Part shown: piece by piece, positions 46,724 through 59,633 of the stretch
How positions within the stretch are numbered: position 1 is the first letter of the stretch
Layout: every line of letters begins with the position of its first letter
Source: Sabethes cyaneus
Lineage: Eukaryota > Arthropoda > Insecta > Diptera > Culicidae
Assembly (NCBI RefSeq): GCF_943734655.1
Contig: NC_071355.1
Span: 244,737,183-244,801,182 of the forward strand
Reading direction: 5' to 3'
Length of the DNA: 64,000 nucleotides
Made by a program: the position numbers and the translations under genes
The notes under the pieces: model-generated
The model's database searches: none
The model's input: the letters and a program-made list of their open reading frames with translations, nothing else
Told to the model about the DNA's origin: nothing

Positions 46724-46794
46724 AAGTTTATGTATTTGGCCTTTTCAGCAACATTTAATTGGAAAGTTTTCTTTTTAATTTAATTTCAGTTGTG

Positions 46795-46986
46795 GAGAGC
46801 TAGAGAGTTGGGAGTGCTAGAGAGTAAGAGTTGGAGAGGGTTAGAGTGTAAGAGTTGGGAGACTTAAAGAGTAAGAGTCGGGGCGAGTTTAAGAATAAGT
46901 GTTGGGAGAGTAAGAGAGTAAGAGTTGGGAGAGTTAGAGAGTAACAGTTGAGGAGAGTTAGAGAGTAAGAGTTAAGGAGAGTTAGA
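46795..46986 (+). repeat. minisatellite C, block 2
   Basis: GTTAGAGAGTAAGAGTTGGG units as in block 1. Confidence 0.85.
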
Positions 46987-47075
46987 CAGAGCCGTGGCGT
47001 GAAATTGTGGAGCCCATGGCGAAGGCCCTTTAGCACTTTATGCCTTTTGCACTCCCCCGTTTCTTACATCAGTGC
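46987..47075. repeat. flank repeat left of minisatellite D
   Basis: AGAGCCGTGGCGTGAAAT and CCCCCGTTTCTTACATCAGT. A diverged direct copy (AGAGTCGTGGCAGAAG, CCCTCGTTTCTTAAATCAGT) lies at 48,513-48,573 on the other side of the array. Confidence 0.5.
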
Positions 47076-47084
47076 AGTTCCATG

Positions 47085-48535
47085 TACATTATTTATGATA
47101 AAATTTTAAACCACGAACCAGATTCTGAAACTGCACTATATTCCGGACCACACTTTTTAACAGATTTTGTTGCAAATTTTGGAACAAGATTTTGGACCAC
47201 ATTTTGATCATATTTGGACCAGATATTAGACCACATTCTGTGGTGAATGACCAACTGGCTAAAACCACATTAAAAATAAAAAAATAAAAAATAGACCCCA
47301 TTCTAATCCAAACCAGATTTTGGACCTGGACCAAATAAAGAACCTGGACCAAGATATAAATCAAATTTTGGACCACATTTTTGATTAGATTTTTTGATCC
47401 AGATTTTGGACCTTGGGTAGATTTTGGACCAGTTTTTCTTAAACCATTTCTTCTCTCTTTCCATCATTTCTTAAACCACCAACCAAATTTTGTAGTTAAG
47501 TGGACCACATTTTCTAGCAACTTTTGTTTTAGTTTTTGGAATAGATTTGGACTAGATTCTAGAATTTCAAACCACATTTCAATCAGATCAGATTAGATTT
47601 TTGACTGGATTTTGGATTAGATTTTAGTAGACCCATCTTTTAGACCGAATCTGGCCCACATTCTGTACCAGCATCAGATTTTGGACCCCATTTCTATCAG
47701 TTTTGGACCAGTCTTTAGATGAGATTTTGGAACACATTTTGAACCTTGTTTTTGATCAAATTTTGGATCAGATTCTGGACCTGAATTGGAAGCTGCATCT
47801 GACTCTAGACCTGATTTTGGACCACATTTTCGTCATATTTGGACCAGATTGTGGATAATATTGATTCACTGTGTACCTTGTCCTAATTCTGGATATTTTT
47901 TATAAGATTTTAGGCCAGAATTTGAATGAAACTTGGGTCCAGGGTCTGGTATTGGACACAAACCAAATTTTGGGCCACATTTTTGATCAGATTTTAAACC
48001 GATTTTGGATCCGGTTTTGAACCAGATTCTAGATCTGGATTGCGGACCACTTTTTTGTCAAATTATGCTCCAGATTTTGTAACAGATTTGGACTAGATTC
48101 TGGACCACATTTTGGACTACATTTTTATCAAATTTGGAACAGATGTAGGATAATATTTTACACCACATTTTTTATCAGATTTTGGATTTTGTAGGACTAG
48201 ATTTTGAACCACGTTGTGGACCTGGAGCAGATTCGGGACCAAATTGGGGACCCCTTTGTTAATTAGATTGTAGTCCAGATTCTGGATCGAATTTTGGGCC
48301 AGATTTTCAAGCTGGGTCAGATTATAAAACAGATATTAGACAATATTTTTGATCAGATTTGGACCAGATCAGATGGACCATATTTTGGACCTGAACTATA
48401 TCGCGGACATTTTTTCCCAAATTATGTTCTAGATTTTAGAACTGATTTGGACTAGATTGTAGACCATGTCTTGGACCACACTTTTTATCAGATTTTGGAC
48501 CTAGATTCTAGACCCGGTTCTAGAGTCGTGGCAGA
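47085..48535 (+). repeat. minisatellite D (TTTTGGACCACATTTTGATCAG words)
   Basis: Degenerate copies of GATTTTGGACCA, GGACCACATTTT and GATCAGATTTTGGA, about 18 bp per unit. Same general look as minisatellite A but a different word (GGACCA). Confidence 0.85.
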
Positions 48536-48624
48536 AGACTTGATTTGCTACCCCCTCGTTTCTTAAATCAGTGTTCCTTTGAAGTTTTATTTTTTAGAAT
48601 TAGACTGTCATACGTGATTCATAG

Positions 48625-48840
48625 CCTCCCGGTTGGCTTCGAGGTATGACGCTGGCCTAATAAGCCAGTCGTCGTATGTTCGAATCTCGGCTGGGAGAGG
48701 CTGTTAGAGTCAATAGGATCGCAGCAACTGGCCCTGCAATTGTCCTGTACTCTAACAGCTGACTGCGAAATCTGTCGTATAAAAACAGAAGTTCAAGTTT
48801 CGATAACGGAATGTAGCATCTAGGCTTTGCTTTACATGAT
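48625..48840 (+). mobile_element. tRNA-derived SINE copy 6, best preserved
   Basis: Complete order: GGTTGGCTTCGAGGTATGA, stem-loop CTGGC-CTAATAA-GCCAG, TTCGAATCTCGGCTGGGA (B box), GTCAATAGGATCGCAGC, TTGTCCTGTACTCTAACAGC, GCGAAATCTGTCG, GGAATGTAGCATCTAGGC, tail TTTGCTTTA. RNA polymerase III promoter boxes lie in the head. By memory it is close to a SINE abundant in Aedes genomes. Confidence 0.8.
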
Positions 48841-48969
48841 TTGTACATCTTTCTATATCCAGTACTTTGCTACAATCGAGTGTACCTTACTGAGCTACAG
48901 GCCGTTTTTGGCGCCCCCTAGAGCTAGCGCCCTTGGCATGGGCCAGTCTGGACATCTGTACGCTACGGC

Positions 48970-49400
48970 GCTGGAGTTAGAAAGTAAGAATTGGCGAGTA
49001 ACAGTTGGGGAGAGTTAGAGAGTAAGAGTTGGAGAGGGTTAGAGAGTAAGAGTTGGGAGAGTTAAAAAGTAAGAGTCGGGGAGAGTTAGAGTGGGGAGAG
49101 TTATAGAGTGAGAGTTGGGGAGAATTAGAGGATAAGAATTGGAGAGAGTTAAAGAGTAAGAGTTGGGGAGAATTAAAAAGTAAGACTTGAGGACAGTTAG
49201 AGAGTAACAGTTGGGGAGAGTTAAAGAGTAAGTGTTGGGGTGAGTTAGATAATAAGAGTTGGGGATAGTTAGAGAATAAAAGTAGAAAAGAGAGAGAGGG
49301 TTGGAGAAAACGAGAAAGAGTTGGGGGGGGGCAGAGAAAGAGAGAGTACAATGAAAAGATAAGAAAAATTTAGAAAAAGAAATGAGAATGTTAGATATAA
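48970..49400 (+). repeat. minisatellite C, block 3
   Basis: Regular GGGGAGAGTTAGAGAGTAAG units, then purine-rich GAGAAAGAGAGAG and a G8 run near 49,325. It shows that arrays C and D are interleaved. Confidence 0.85.
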
Positions 49401-49875
49401 AGATTAGGAAAAGAAACTGAAGACAGAGGGTAAAAATCTGGCTTTGGCAAAAATTACATAAGGATTCACAGGTATCGGGTGCTACATCCCCCCCCCTCTC
49501 CATATAGATCTCTGCGAGTCATCTTAGAAGGAGATTGCTTTCAGCTGGGAGTTGTGTTAGGCGCTTTTTGTCCGGTGTGAGTTTTTGAGATTTATTCAAA
49601 CGTACACCAACGAGCGGATTTTGATTCTAACACTGCTCATCAGTTTAGATAATTTTCCCAGTCTTTTTCAAAAGTGACAATGTAATCCACTGCTTTAACG
49701 TGTTTCCTTAACGATGCATTTGTTAGAGCCCATAAAATTTCAGCGCGCGACAGTTTGGAGAAATCTTTGGTACGAATGCGACTCCATTGGCTTTGTACCA
49801 GCCTATCGTATCCTACATGTCACGTCAGTTTCCTGGTGATAGCCAAGTTAACGTTCACCAACGGGATAACAGCCA
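49401..49875. other. unassigned sequence
   Basis: No gene or repeat recognised. Confidence 0.3.
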
Positions 49876-50015
49876 TGTTGCACCGTAAATACAACAAATA
49901 GCCTAGCTTTATTCTGTAAAATTGTAGATAATAACTAGCTCTACTTAGCTTTTTCCAATTCTGCCTGACGATACAGTCACATTAATAAAAAATTGAGTCT
50001 AAGTGATCGTGCCAT
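49876..50015. mobile_element. diverged half copy of the hAT-type MITE
   Basis: GCACCGTAAATACAACAAAT, AAAATTGTAGATAATAACTA, then AAAAAATTGAGTCTAAGTGA follow the right half of the MITE at 10,088-10,479 with many changes. The left half is missing. Confidence 0.55.
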
Positions 50016-53000
50016 GTCTGGCTACCATCAAGTTTGTCAAGAAAGATGCATAGAACAATTAATATTGACCTAAAAAGCCATCTATTTTTACTCAATCGCA
50101 TAGTTTTAACAGACAAACGAGGTTAGAGAGAGAGAATAACCATTACATCATCACATCATAACAAATGAAAGGTTAGGAATGTATCGACCGACGCATTCAC
50201 TATAATTTTCGATTTCATCATCAACGTTTAACGTTGAGCATTTTCAAACCATATTACCTAGTACCTAGTAGCTAGTACTTTATTTTATGTGTTTTGTGGT
50301 GTATAATAAAACATTTTATCTTCCGTTTCAAAGTCAATTCGGTGTTCTTTGCAAATTCCTCAAACTAAAACGACGACGAACTAATCGCGCACGTTTGTTG
50401 GCAATAAAACAAAATAACATAATAAAAATTCCAGTAAATAATTGGGTTTATTCCATCAATTGTACATTGCCTCCTATGACATTCCCACACAATTTATGTG
50501 TAGTTCTAGTTTGACTTTGACATCGAGTGAAGTATAAAATATGTGGAGCAGCAGACTGCTACCGCACTCTGATAAATACTGGTACCGGTGGGCTTATTTG
50601 AAGGACAGTCCCCTGTCACACGGTCAGCTCGTTATTAACAGTGAATTAGATCTTATTTTTAAAAGTGTGTATGCAACATTAAGACTTAAAAATAGCTGTA
50701 ATTTCAAAACTAGTAGGAAACTGTCTTAGATAACTGATTTTTATACGACCAGGAAAAATTCTTTGTTTAAAAACAGTAGTCAAATTGGTCCCAATAAAAA
50801 ACATGTTTCTCAAGGGAATGCGGCATAAAAGCTTTGCTTTTTTATGTTAATAGCTAGTTCTACCCGAAGAACAGAGAAAACAGTCAGCAACAAACTAGCT
50901 CCGCACACGCAAACAAGTGCCGTTTATAATGTTTCCCTTAGACCGCCAGCCGGCTATGTTCAAAGCCCTTCCCAATACAATGTTTAGCAAATGGGCACAC
51001 GGAGTAAATGTTAAGTTCATGATTTTTTATGCAATCGAAGCCGCTTAAGTTAGGAATGTTTCAACACGTCAAGCAACCGCCCTTCTACTCTGTTCCCAAG
51101 CAGTGTCTGTGGCCAAATCATATGGCTCTTTCCCATAGCTAAAAGCTTACCGAAACAACAAACGGGGAATCGAAATAACTTCATTTGCTGCTTTTAGATA
51201 GGTGGGTGCAAAAAATGTCCTTTCTGTCGAGTCGAGTACACCCTCGCGCTAATCGCACATGGGACTTCCCCCTGCTTGGGTTGACTCTAAACCGCACGAA
51301 TATCGATTTTCCCAGTCTGTCGACGTTCGTTGATGATAAAGTTACTTGAAAGATAAAGTTGGTACTGAACTATTTATTTTAGGTGTACCAAACAGAGAGA
51401 ACGAGCCATTACGGCAATCAAACAAATGTGTCAGGGGCAAGGTTTTGTTAGCTAGTAAAGCCTTATCGTGCCGCCGATAAAACCGAAAGCGAACGCGAAC
51501 ACAGAACGTCAATTATGGCTGGCTGGCAGTTGCGTGCACGTCACCGACCGCTGCTGTCCGCCTCCCCGTTGGGACACCGTTAAATGAAACGGAAATTTTC
51601 GACAGTCACGAACGAAACCCCGGGAATGGGCTCACTTCCGCGACTAATTGAATGCGCATTATTAACCCGGGTCGGACGGTTTCGGCTCGATTTAGTGGTG
51701 GGAATATTTATCTTTATATTTATATTCTTCTTCAAATCGGACCTAAAAATGGGAGCTAAGTTGCGAAAATGCTTGGACGACCCCGGTCCAAAGGCAGTGG
51801 AATTTCTCCAATGTACAGCTAACTTCCGCGATGAACCCGTGACAACCTATAATGATCGCCCCATATGAAGAGGGTCGGACTTTGATGGTCCACTATTTTA
51901 GTGGGACACAGCATTCTGATAAATCGCAGCTTTCGCGAGTCAACGTTTCTTTCTGCTTGTTGTTCCCTTTGGCTGTTTTTCAAATGTGTGACGTTTGATT
52001 GGTCCCAGATTGTGCGGATAATTGCGGTGTGCGCGCAAAATAAACTAAACAAAATCGCACACAGCAAGAAGGACACCACCTCAGCGTTGAATTAGGTCGG
52101 AAGATTTTTGCTGGGCAAACCTGGCGAACGGTTATGCGAAGGCAATTTGTCTACTTCAGGCAAAGGCAAAGGCGAATGTTGTTGTGAATGATGAGAGCAA
52201 AAACAGAGCCCGACCGATTCGCGTGGTTGAGTCATTTCGCGATTCCGCACACATGGACACATGTTCCGAGAGGAAAAACCTCGTTAAGATGTCGCGAGAA
52301 TGAACGCTACTTTTCCGGAGCTGACAGCTGGAAAGCCAATGAATTATAGACCGCTGACGCCGCGGCGCTATTTGGTGCTAGCTAGCTAGCTAGTTCAATG
52401 GCACTGAACGAACGAACGAGCGGACGAACGCAGCACAAATTATCCACTTCACGGACCCAATCAATCAATTGCACGTTTTTGGAAGGAAAAACCGTGGCAA
52501 CAATTCTGTGTCATTACCGGCTCATTTATATATCTCCGAGCGCGCGGTTCCATTGTTTGCCCTAAAAGGAGCTGACATGTTCCACATTAATCGGCCAGGT
52601 TCAACATTCCTGAGGTGAATGGCCTCTACACAGGCAGCGCGAGCCTCCGAACTTTTTCAAAGCAGCTGCAAAAATCACCCTTCACCACGAAGGCTCAACG
52701 CTCAACGGTATGGTCCGGACCGACTGCTCGGTAGTTGGTAGGCTAGCAAATTTTGCCAAAGCAGATTTTTCCAAAAAGATACCGCTGGCAGAGCCTAGAA
52801 ACATGTTAATTTCGAAACACATTGCACACACTACACATTGCTGCTCCCGCTTTGCTGGGCCGGGCCGGGCCGGGTTGTTACCTATAGTCTAGCACTGTTT
52901 ACCGCTCGTTCCGAATGGGGGTCTACGGAATGCCTTCAAATTTTAACCGCTCAACAGCGCAGCCCGATCAACGGTTAGGGAAGGAGACCGATTCGAGTAG

Positions 53001-53324
53001 CAGCCACCGATTAAACGAGATGAAAAAAAATCATGTGAGCAGGTTCGCTGCACTGTAGGTGAAAAGCTCAACTAAACGTCAAAATTGTTTGTCTATTTTC
53101 CATGATTCCATGGAATCTACACAGAGATAATGGTATACTTTTACAAGGCTAGGTATTGGACTAACTAATATAGCGGGTGACGGTAGTTTAGTTAGTAAAA
53201 CATTCGGGTACCAACCGAGAGAGCCTTGCTGCGAACCCCACCGGCCATTGCCCAGATATATGTTTGATTTATATGAAATTTTCCAGTTTGTCTAATTTTA
53301 ATTAGGCCATTACAAATATTTTAA
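50016..53324. other. mostly unique sequence, no gene recognised
   Basis: GC-richer from about 50,850. (GCTA)n at 52,377-52,393 and GGGCCGGGCCGGGCCGGG near 52,857. The 94-codon frame at 51,584-51,868 has no domain I know. Possible host intronic or regulatory DNA. Confidence 0.35.
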
Positions 53325-53750
53325 AAAGTTTTTGTCCCCCGGTGTTGGACCACTAAAGGGGGGGAGGCGAAAGAAAAACAAGAGAATTTTTTAATCAAGC
53401 AAAAAAAATATGGATTTTAGGCATTTTTACTTAAAGTTTAAACGTGAAAACCAAACCTATTCTTGCTTTTAATATAAACGCCATTATTTTCCATGCAAAA
53501 ATCTACGAAAAAAAGATAAAAACGAAAGAAATTTTTTTTTGTCGATTTTCGGAAATTCCACTGTTTGAATTCCCATTTCGATTTCGTGCTAGAAGCGTAA
53601 ACTCAACTCGTACGCTCATTTTTCGAGTTTTTCAGGCAATAGAGTCCACTGAGAATCGATTTTATAAAAAATATAACTCATATCCTACAAATTATTTTTT
53701 TGCCCCCCGATTTTTCAAACCAATTTCCAAGGGGGGGTGACAAAAACTTT
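53325..53750. mobile_element. possible terminal-inverted-repeat element
   Basis: Left end AAAGTTTTTGTCCCCCGG and right end, reversed, AAAGTTTTTGTCACCCCC. The inside is AT-rich. CTAGAAGCGTAAACTC with TTTTTCGAGTTTTTCAGGC near 53,590-53,635 resembles CTAGAAACGTTTACACTC and TATCGAGTTCATCAGGC at 42,110-42,158. Target duplication unclear. Confidence 0.35.
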
Positions 53751-54559
53751 AGAAATAATTTGCATTGGCCTTCATTATGCTTTACATCAGAATTCCTCCC
53801 TTTCCAAAATAGTTTACGTTATGACCGTATTTAGTCATAAACAAGTAAATAAAAAAAGAATTAATAGAACAAAGTTAATAGCCAAATGTCAATATTTTTC
53901 AAGCTTAAAATCAAAACTCAAAAATCCAAAGTCCTAATTTAAAAGTCAAAAGCCTTAATTACTTTACTTTAATGACCGACAATTCATATTAGTGGATCCT
54001 AACTGAATGTATTAGTGCTTAACAAAATTTTGGGTTTGTGGCTGCCAGTCTCAAGTCACCCTGGACTCCTGCTGCGCGTGCATCTTCGTCGATCGCACAC
54101 TCCCAGCGAGTGCGTGGTCTACCTTGAAACCGACGGCATCGCCCAGGTTCTCTGCTGAACACTATGTTCGCTGACCTTTCTTCTGGCATTCGGGCTACAT
54201 GTCCAGCACACTGTGACCGCCGGCGCCTAATCAGCTTCACAATGTCATCATATTTATACACCTCGTACAACTTGTGGTTCATGCGTCTACGCCATTCGCC
54301 GTTTTCCTTCTTGCCGCCAAGTACTCACCGCAAAATTTGTCGTTAAAATACGCCAAGTATACGCCGATCTGCTTCTCTCAACGTCCATGACTTATAACCG
54401 TAGAGAACCACCGGCAATATTAATGTTTTGAACATAGCTAATTTTGTACGCGTCCGAAAATTTCGTAACCTCGTACCGTTCCTCATCTATTTCCACCTCA
54501 GATCCAACATCAATCAGACTTCCACGCTATCTGCCAGCAACCAACGCGTTGCAACGTTC

Positions 54560-55040
54560 CGAATCGAACGAGAAGTCAACCATGGCTACTTAGACGCCAA
54601 AGAGTATGAGAAACATAGCATTCAACGCTTACGTCGCACACGTAGGCGTAAAGGAAACAGCCGCCAGTGCTGTATGCAGACATTCTGCTACCTACACGCT
54701 CGCGCGCGTACATCCTCACATCGTCTTCCTTCATAGCTTATTCTCGAGTCAAATAACTCCCGAGCATCAGCTGCCCGTGAGGCATAGTGGTGCGCTGGGA
54801 TACAGGTTTACATTACTTTTTTTTTCTTCATTTTCGCCCTCGTTTCTACTCACGGGCGGGAGCGTAAATGCCTGCGAGTAATCGATTTCATCAGCTCGGG
54901 CTGCAACGAAGGACGGGGGTGACGACCGTAGCTGTTAGCTAAATATACACTCGCAAAAACTCGTTGCAACGCATGAAGAAATAAAAGCGAGAGTTTTGAA
55001 GGGATACTTATGCCGGCGTATTCGTTAGAATGAGTATGCG
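54560..55040. other. insertion inside the RTE relic
   Basis: Interrupts the RTE sequence between KYMVAG and GSEVEIDE. GCGTTGCAACG at 54,547 and CGTTGCAACGC at 54,963 lie near its ends, but the word is self-complementary, so this is weak evidence for terminal repeats. Origin unknown. Confidence 0.35.
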
Positions 55041-55549
55041 TGTGTAAGAAAATTAGACCACACGAGTGTTGGTTTCGCCACACTGCCAGCAACCATGTAC
55101 TTCGTTTTGGCAGTGTTAAAGATCAGTCCGATTCTCGCAGATTGTCTTTTGCAAGGTACAAATGCCTCTACAATAGCTCTACGATCAACACCAACAATGT
55201 CGATGTCATCCACAAAGTCTAGGAGCATGTGCGATTTAGTGATGATGGTTCCATTCCTTTGCACGCCTGCTCTTCGTATCGCCCTTTAAAGTGCCATATT
55301 AAACAGTAGGTTAGCGAGTGCATAGCTTTGTTTCAATCTGCCTAACATCACGGATGCATCTGACATTTCACCAGCTATTCTAACCCTTGATTTTGATTTG
55401 TCTAGCGTAATACAACACAGTTTTATTAACTTGGTCGGAAAGCCGTGTTCGAGCAATATCTGCCATAATTCATTTCTTTTCACTGAATCGTACGCTGCCT
55501 TAAAACCCACAAACAGATGGTGAGTCCACAAGATGTATTCCCGAAATTT

Positions 55550-55627
55550 CTGGCTTTAGTTTTCAGAAGGTCGCATAATCAACCCTTTTGCATGCATTAT
55601 GCGACCTTCTGAAAACTAATGCCAGAT
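55550..55627. repeat. hairpin with 24-bp perfect stem
   Basis: TAGTTTTCAGAAGGTCGCAT and its reverse complement are separated by about 16 bp; flanking TCTGGC/GCCAGA extends the stem. It disrupts the RTE frame between the GFRKGRS and THHLF motifs, so it probably arose after insertion, as a local inverted duplication or a tiny foldback element. Confidence 0.7.
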
Positions 55628-56010
55628 TTGTTAAAGATTTGACGCACGGGGAACATTTTATTCTTAGTCGATCTTCCTTTTCGAAAACCACAATGGTAAT
55701 CGCCGACAAAGGATTCTGATTACGGTTTCAATCTGTTGAACAGAATACGGGAGAGTACCTTATAGGCGTAATTTAGAAGTGTTATGCCCCGATAGTTACT
55801 ACAATCGACTCGGTGTCCCTTCTTTTATATATCGGGGAAATGAGACCATCAAGCCAGTCTGAAGGCATTTTTTCTTCCATCCAGATTTTTTCGATGGTGG
55901 CATGGATTACTTTGTGCAGCTGCTGTCTCTCCACTTTTAGAAGTTCGGTGGTCGTGGGTGGCTCCACAGCTTGACCATCTTCCTCAATGCGTATTCTGTC
56001 CCGAGCAGGA

Positions 56011-56654
56011 GTGAAGCGCAAAATGATATCAAAATGTGTTATGGAAATCAAATGACTTGTTTCAAAATTTGGCCTTGTTTTGGCTGACATAGTTGGTAAA
56101 ATAACAAAAAATAATGTCAAAATCTTGCTCCTTTAAGGCCAAAAGAATAACTACTTGTGTTATCTGAATAACAAAGCAATAACTTGACAGTATTCAGTGC
56201 TTAGAATAACATATTTTGGTATAATGAAGGTATTGAATAACAAATGCTGTAGCATATGACATATTAAAAAAATCAAAAGTTGTCCAAATTTGTAAGTCAA
56301 AGGTTGAACGTCAGAATTAAGAAGCCAATAGTGAAATTCTACTCAAAAGTCAATTGGAAATATGAACTGGAATTAAAATTGGTAAGTTTACTTATGATCG
56401 GAGTTTAAATTTAATTTGATTAAACTTGATTAAACTTGATTAAATTTGATTTTGAAATTCTGCTTGATAGTACTTGAAATTGTACATCAATTGGATTCGA
56501 AATTGGACGTAAATGGAATTTGAAACAGGATTAATTTTCATGCAATTAATTTGCTTGTCGCAAAAATACCGGGAGTACAAATTAAATCCCCTAGACTTTC
56601 GGATTACACCTTGAGATTTTGTTTTATTTTGACAAATCATCAAGATTGGGTACG
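56011..56654. other. AT-rich unassigned sequence
   Basis: No gene seen; a short TTGATTAAACTTGATTAAAC run near 56,418. Confidence 0.35.
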
Positions 56655-57477
56655 CGTCTCAATGTGCCCCGCTCTGAGCACGTTAGTAAGTCCCTGTCCC
56701 AGTCCACTTACGTACAGTCTCTGTCTCTAGTTCGCTTGTGCCAAGTGCATATCCCAGTCCACTCAGGTCCAGTTCCACTCCACTTAGGTCCATTCCCTGT
56801 TCCACTCTACTTAGGCCCAGTCCCTGTCCAACTTCCCTTAAATCCAGTCCCTGTTCCACTTTACTTACATCTGGTTCCTATCGCAGTCCAACTAGGCCAC
56901 TTCCTGTCTCAGTTCACTTATTTCCAATTCGTGGAGTCCAGTTAATATTCCAGACCACTAGTTTTTAGTTCCTGTTTCTTTCCCAGTCCCAATCACAGTC
57001 TACTTAGGTGCAGTGCTGTCCCAGTATGCTTGGGTTCAGTCTCTGTCCAAGACCTAAGTACCAGTCTCTATCTAACTCCCCTTAAAACTAGTCCTTGTCT
57101 CACTGTGCTTGAATTTAGTCCTTGCCTCACCCTACTTATATCCAGTAAATGTCCCACTCTATTTAAATCCAGTCCCTGTCCCAGGACAATTAAGTCCAGC
57201 CATGTCCCAATCCCCTAGGGTCCTGCTTTGTTTAACTCCACTTGAATCCAGTCCCTGCCTTACTCTATATAGGTCCAGTTACTATGCTACAATACGTAGA
57301 TCCAGTCATTTCTCATTCCACTGCGTTTCACACCCTGTCCAACTCCATTTAAATCTAGTTCTGTCCCAGTTCAATCAGGTCCAGTTCCTGTAACAGTCCA
57401 TTTTGGTCCGTGTTCCAATCTATTTAGGACCAGTCCACTTAGGTTTAGTCCCTGTCTGTTTCCTCGTCCCAGTCCTA

Positions 57478-57854
57478 CCCAGCTAGCACCAACTCGTATA
57501 TCAATGTACGAAAACTATCGTAAATATCTCCTAACAAACTCGAAATCGTAACTAAAGCTGGATAAAGTGGGATCAAGTTGATTTTTTGTCGTATATAATG
57601 ATAATGATTGACATACATACGATTTTCAGCACAAAATCGTAGAGTAGTACGGAGCGACTCGCGTTCAATCGGATATTATCGTATATAAATACTTATATAG
57701 TCGTAACGCTCAAAATTATTCGTAATCACGTATATCGCCTCCAAAATAGTACGGATATGCCAATTTTGCGCATGAAATACGATTTATTTAGCATGTATAT
57801 CTGTACGTAATGCTGATTTTTGCCTGTTTTATACATATGAAAATGCTAGCTGGG
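57478..57854. mobile_element. MITE with 11-bp inverted ends and TA target duplication
   Basis: 377 bp, ends CCCAGCTAGCA and TGCTAGCTGGG, flanked by TA on both sides (57,476-57,477; 57,855-57,856). The inside is AT-rich and packed with CGTA/TACG words (TCGTATAT, ATACGAT). The TA duplication fits a Tc1/mariner-type mechanism. It cleanly splits minisatellite E. Confidence 0.85.
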
Positions 57855-59633
57855 TAATCCTAGTCTACTTAGGTAATCCTAGTAATCCTAGTCTACTGCC
57901 ATAATCCTTTTATGTCTAGTCCTGTCTGACTTCACTTAAATCTAGTCCCTGTTCCACTATACTTAAATGCAGTCCTTGTACCAGTCCACTTTGGTCAAGT
58001 CTCTGTCCCACACTACTTAGTTCCAGTTACCGTCCCAGTCTACTTAAGCTCAGTCCCTGTGTCAATCCTTTTCGGTCCAGTTGCTGTCCCATTTTACTTT
58101 GGTCCAGTCTTTGTTCTAATCTACTTGAATCCAGTTTCTATCCCAATCCACTTAGGTCCAGTCCAATCCGTATTCCAGTACACTTTGATCCCGTCCCTGT
58201 CCCAATCTACTAAGGTCCGGTTACTATTGCAGTCCACTTTATTCTAGTCCCTGTCTCTTATCCAGTCCCAGCCCCAATCATAGTCTAGTTAGGTCCAGTC
58301 CCTGTCCCTGTCCACCTAGGTCCAATCATGTTCCAATCTACTTAGGTTCAGTCTCTGTTCCAATCTATTTAGGTCCAATACACCTAGGTTTAGCTCCGGT
58401 CTCTTTTCTAGTCCAGTCCTAATCTTAGTCTACCCTGGCCCAGTCCCTGTCCCAGTCACTTATATCCAGTCCATGTCAAACTCTACTTCAATCTAGTCCC
58501 CATACTAATCTATTTTGGTCCAGTCTCTGTTCCAATCTACTTAGGTCCAATCCCTGTCCCAGTCCACCTATATCCAGTCCCTGTCCCATACTTCTTAAAT
58601 CCAGTCCTTGTCCATGTCAAGTGTCTATCCAAATTAACTTATATCCAGTCCCTGTCCCACTCTACTTAGGTCCAGTACCAGTGCCAATCTACTCTGGCCC
58701 AGTCGCTATCCTATTTCACTTTGGTCCAATCTCTGTACCAATCCACTTAAATCTAGTTCATGTCCCTGTTTACTTAGTTCCGGTCCCTATTGAACTCCAC
58801 ATAAATCTAGTCCTTATCCCACTGTACTTAAATTTACTTCTTGTCTCACTCAACTTAGATCCGGTTAGTGTCCCACTATGCTTAATCCAGTCCCTGTCCC
58901 AGAACACTTAGGTTAAGGCCCTGTCCCTATCTATTTAGGTTCAGTCCCTGGTCAACTTCGCTTAAATCCAGTCTGTCTCACTCTATTCCAGTTACTGCGC
59001 TACTTTACATAGATCCATCCCCTGTCTCAGTCATTTCGGTTCTCTCCCTGTCCAACTCCATTTAAATCTAGTCCCTGGTCCAGTTCAGTTAGGTTCAGCC
59101 ACTGTCACAGTGCATTTAGGTTCAGTCCCTGTTCCAATCTATCTAAGGTCCAGTCCACTTAGGTTTAGCCTCTCTTTCCTCGTCCCAGGCCTAATCCTAT
59201 TCTACTTAGGTCCAGTCCCTGCCATAATCCTTTTCGGTCCAGTCGTTGCCCAATTTCACTTTAGTCCTGTCTCTGTACCAATCCACTTAAATCTAGTTCC
59301 TATCCCAATCCACTTAGGTCCAGTTCCTGTCCCAATCTACTCATGTCCAAACACTATTGCAGTCCACTTTTTGTTGTACCTGTCTCTACCCAGTCCCAAC
59401 CCCAATCATATTCTAGTTAGGTCCAGCCCGTTTCCCTGTCCTCCTAGGTTCAATCAGGTTTCAATCTACTTAGGCCCAGTATCTGTTCTAATCTATTTAG
59501 GTCCAGTCCATTTAGGTTTAGTTCCTGTCTCTTTCCTTGTCCCAGTCCCATTCCAAGTCTATTTTGATTCAGTCCCTGTCCCAGTCCACTTAGGTCCAGT
59601 TCTTGTCGAAATCCAGTTGAATCTAGTTCTTGT

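Larger units (their letters stand above)
54019..56010 (-). mobile_element. RTE-type LINE relic, nearly full RT to C terminus
   Basis: Minus strand from 56,010: DGQAVEPPTTTELLKVERQQ, MPSDWLDGLISPIYKR, ESFVGDYHCGFRKGRSTKNK, THHLFVGFKAAYDSVKRNEL and LEHGFPTKLIKL (RT core), MLLDFVDDIDIVGVDRRAIV (catalytic box FVDD, aspartates kept), GLIFNTAKTKYMVAGS, then an insertion of about 480 bp (54,560-55,040), GSEVEIDEERYEVTKF, TKLAMFKTLILPVVLYGYKS, MNHKLYEVYKYDDIV and GHVARMPEERSANIVFSREP (C-terminal domain). Stops and frameshifts throughout. It is the closest relative of the relic at 34,820. Confidence 0.82.

Noticed and set aside
46117..49503. Minus-strand Ser/Leu/Tyr-rich frames over GA-rich arrays
   Set aside because: Low-complexity translation of the repeat unit, not a gene.
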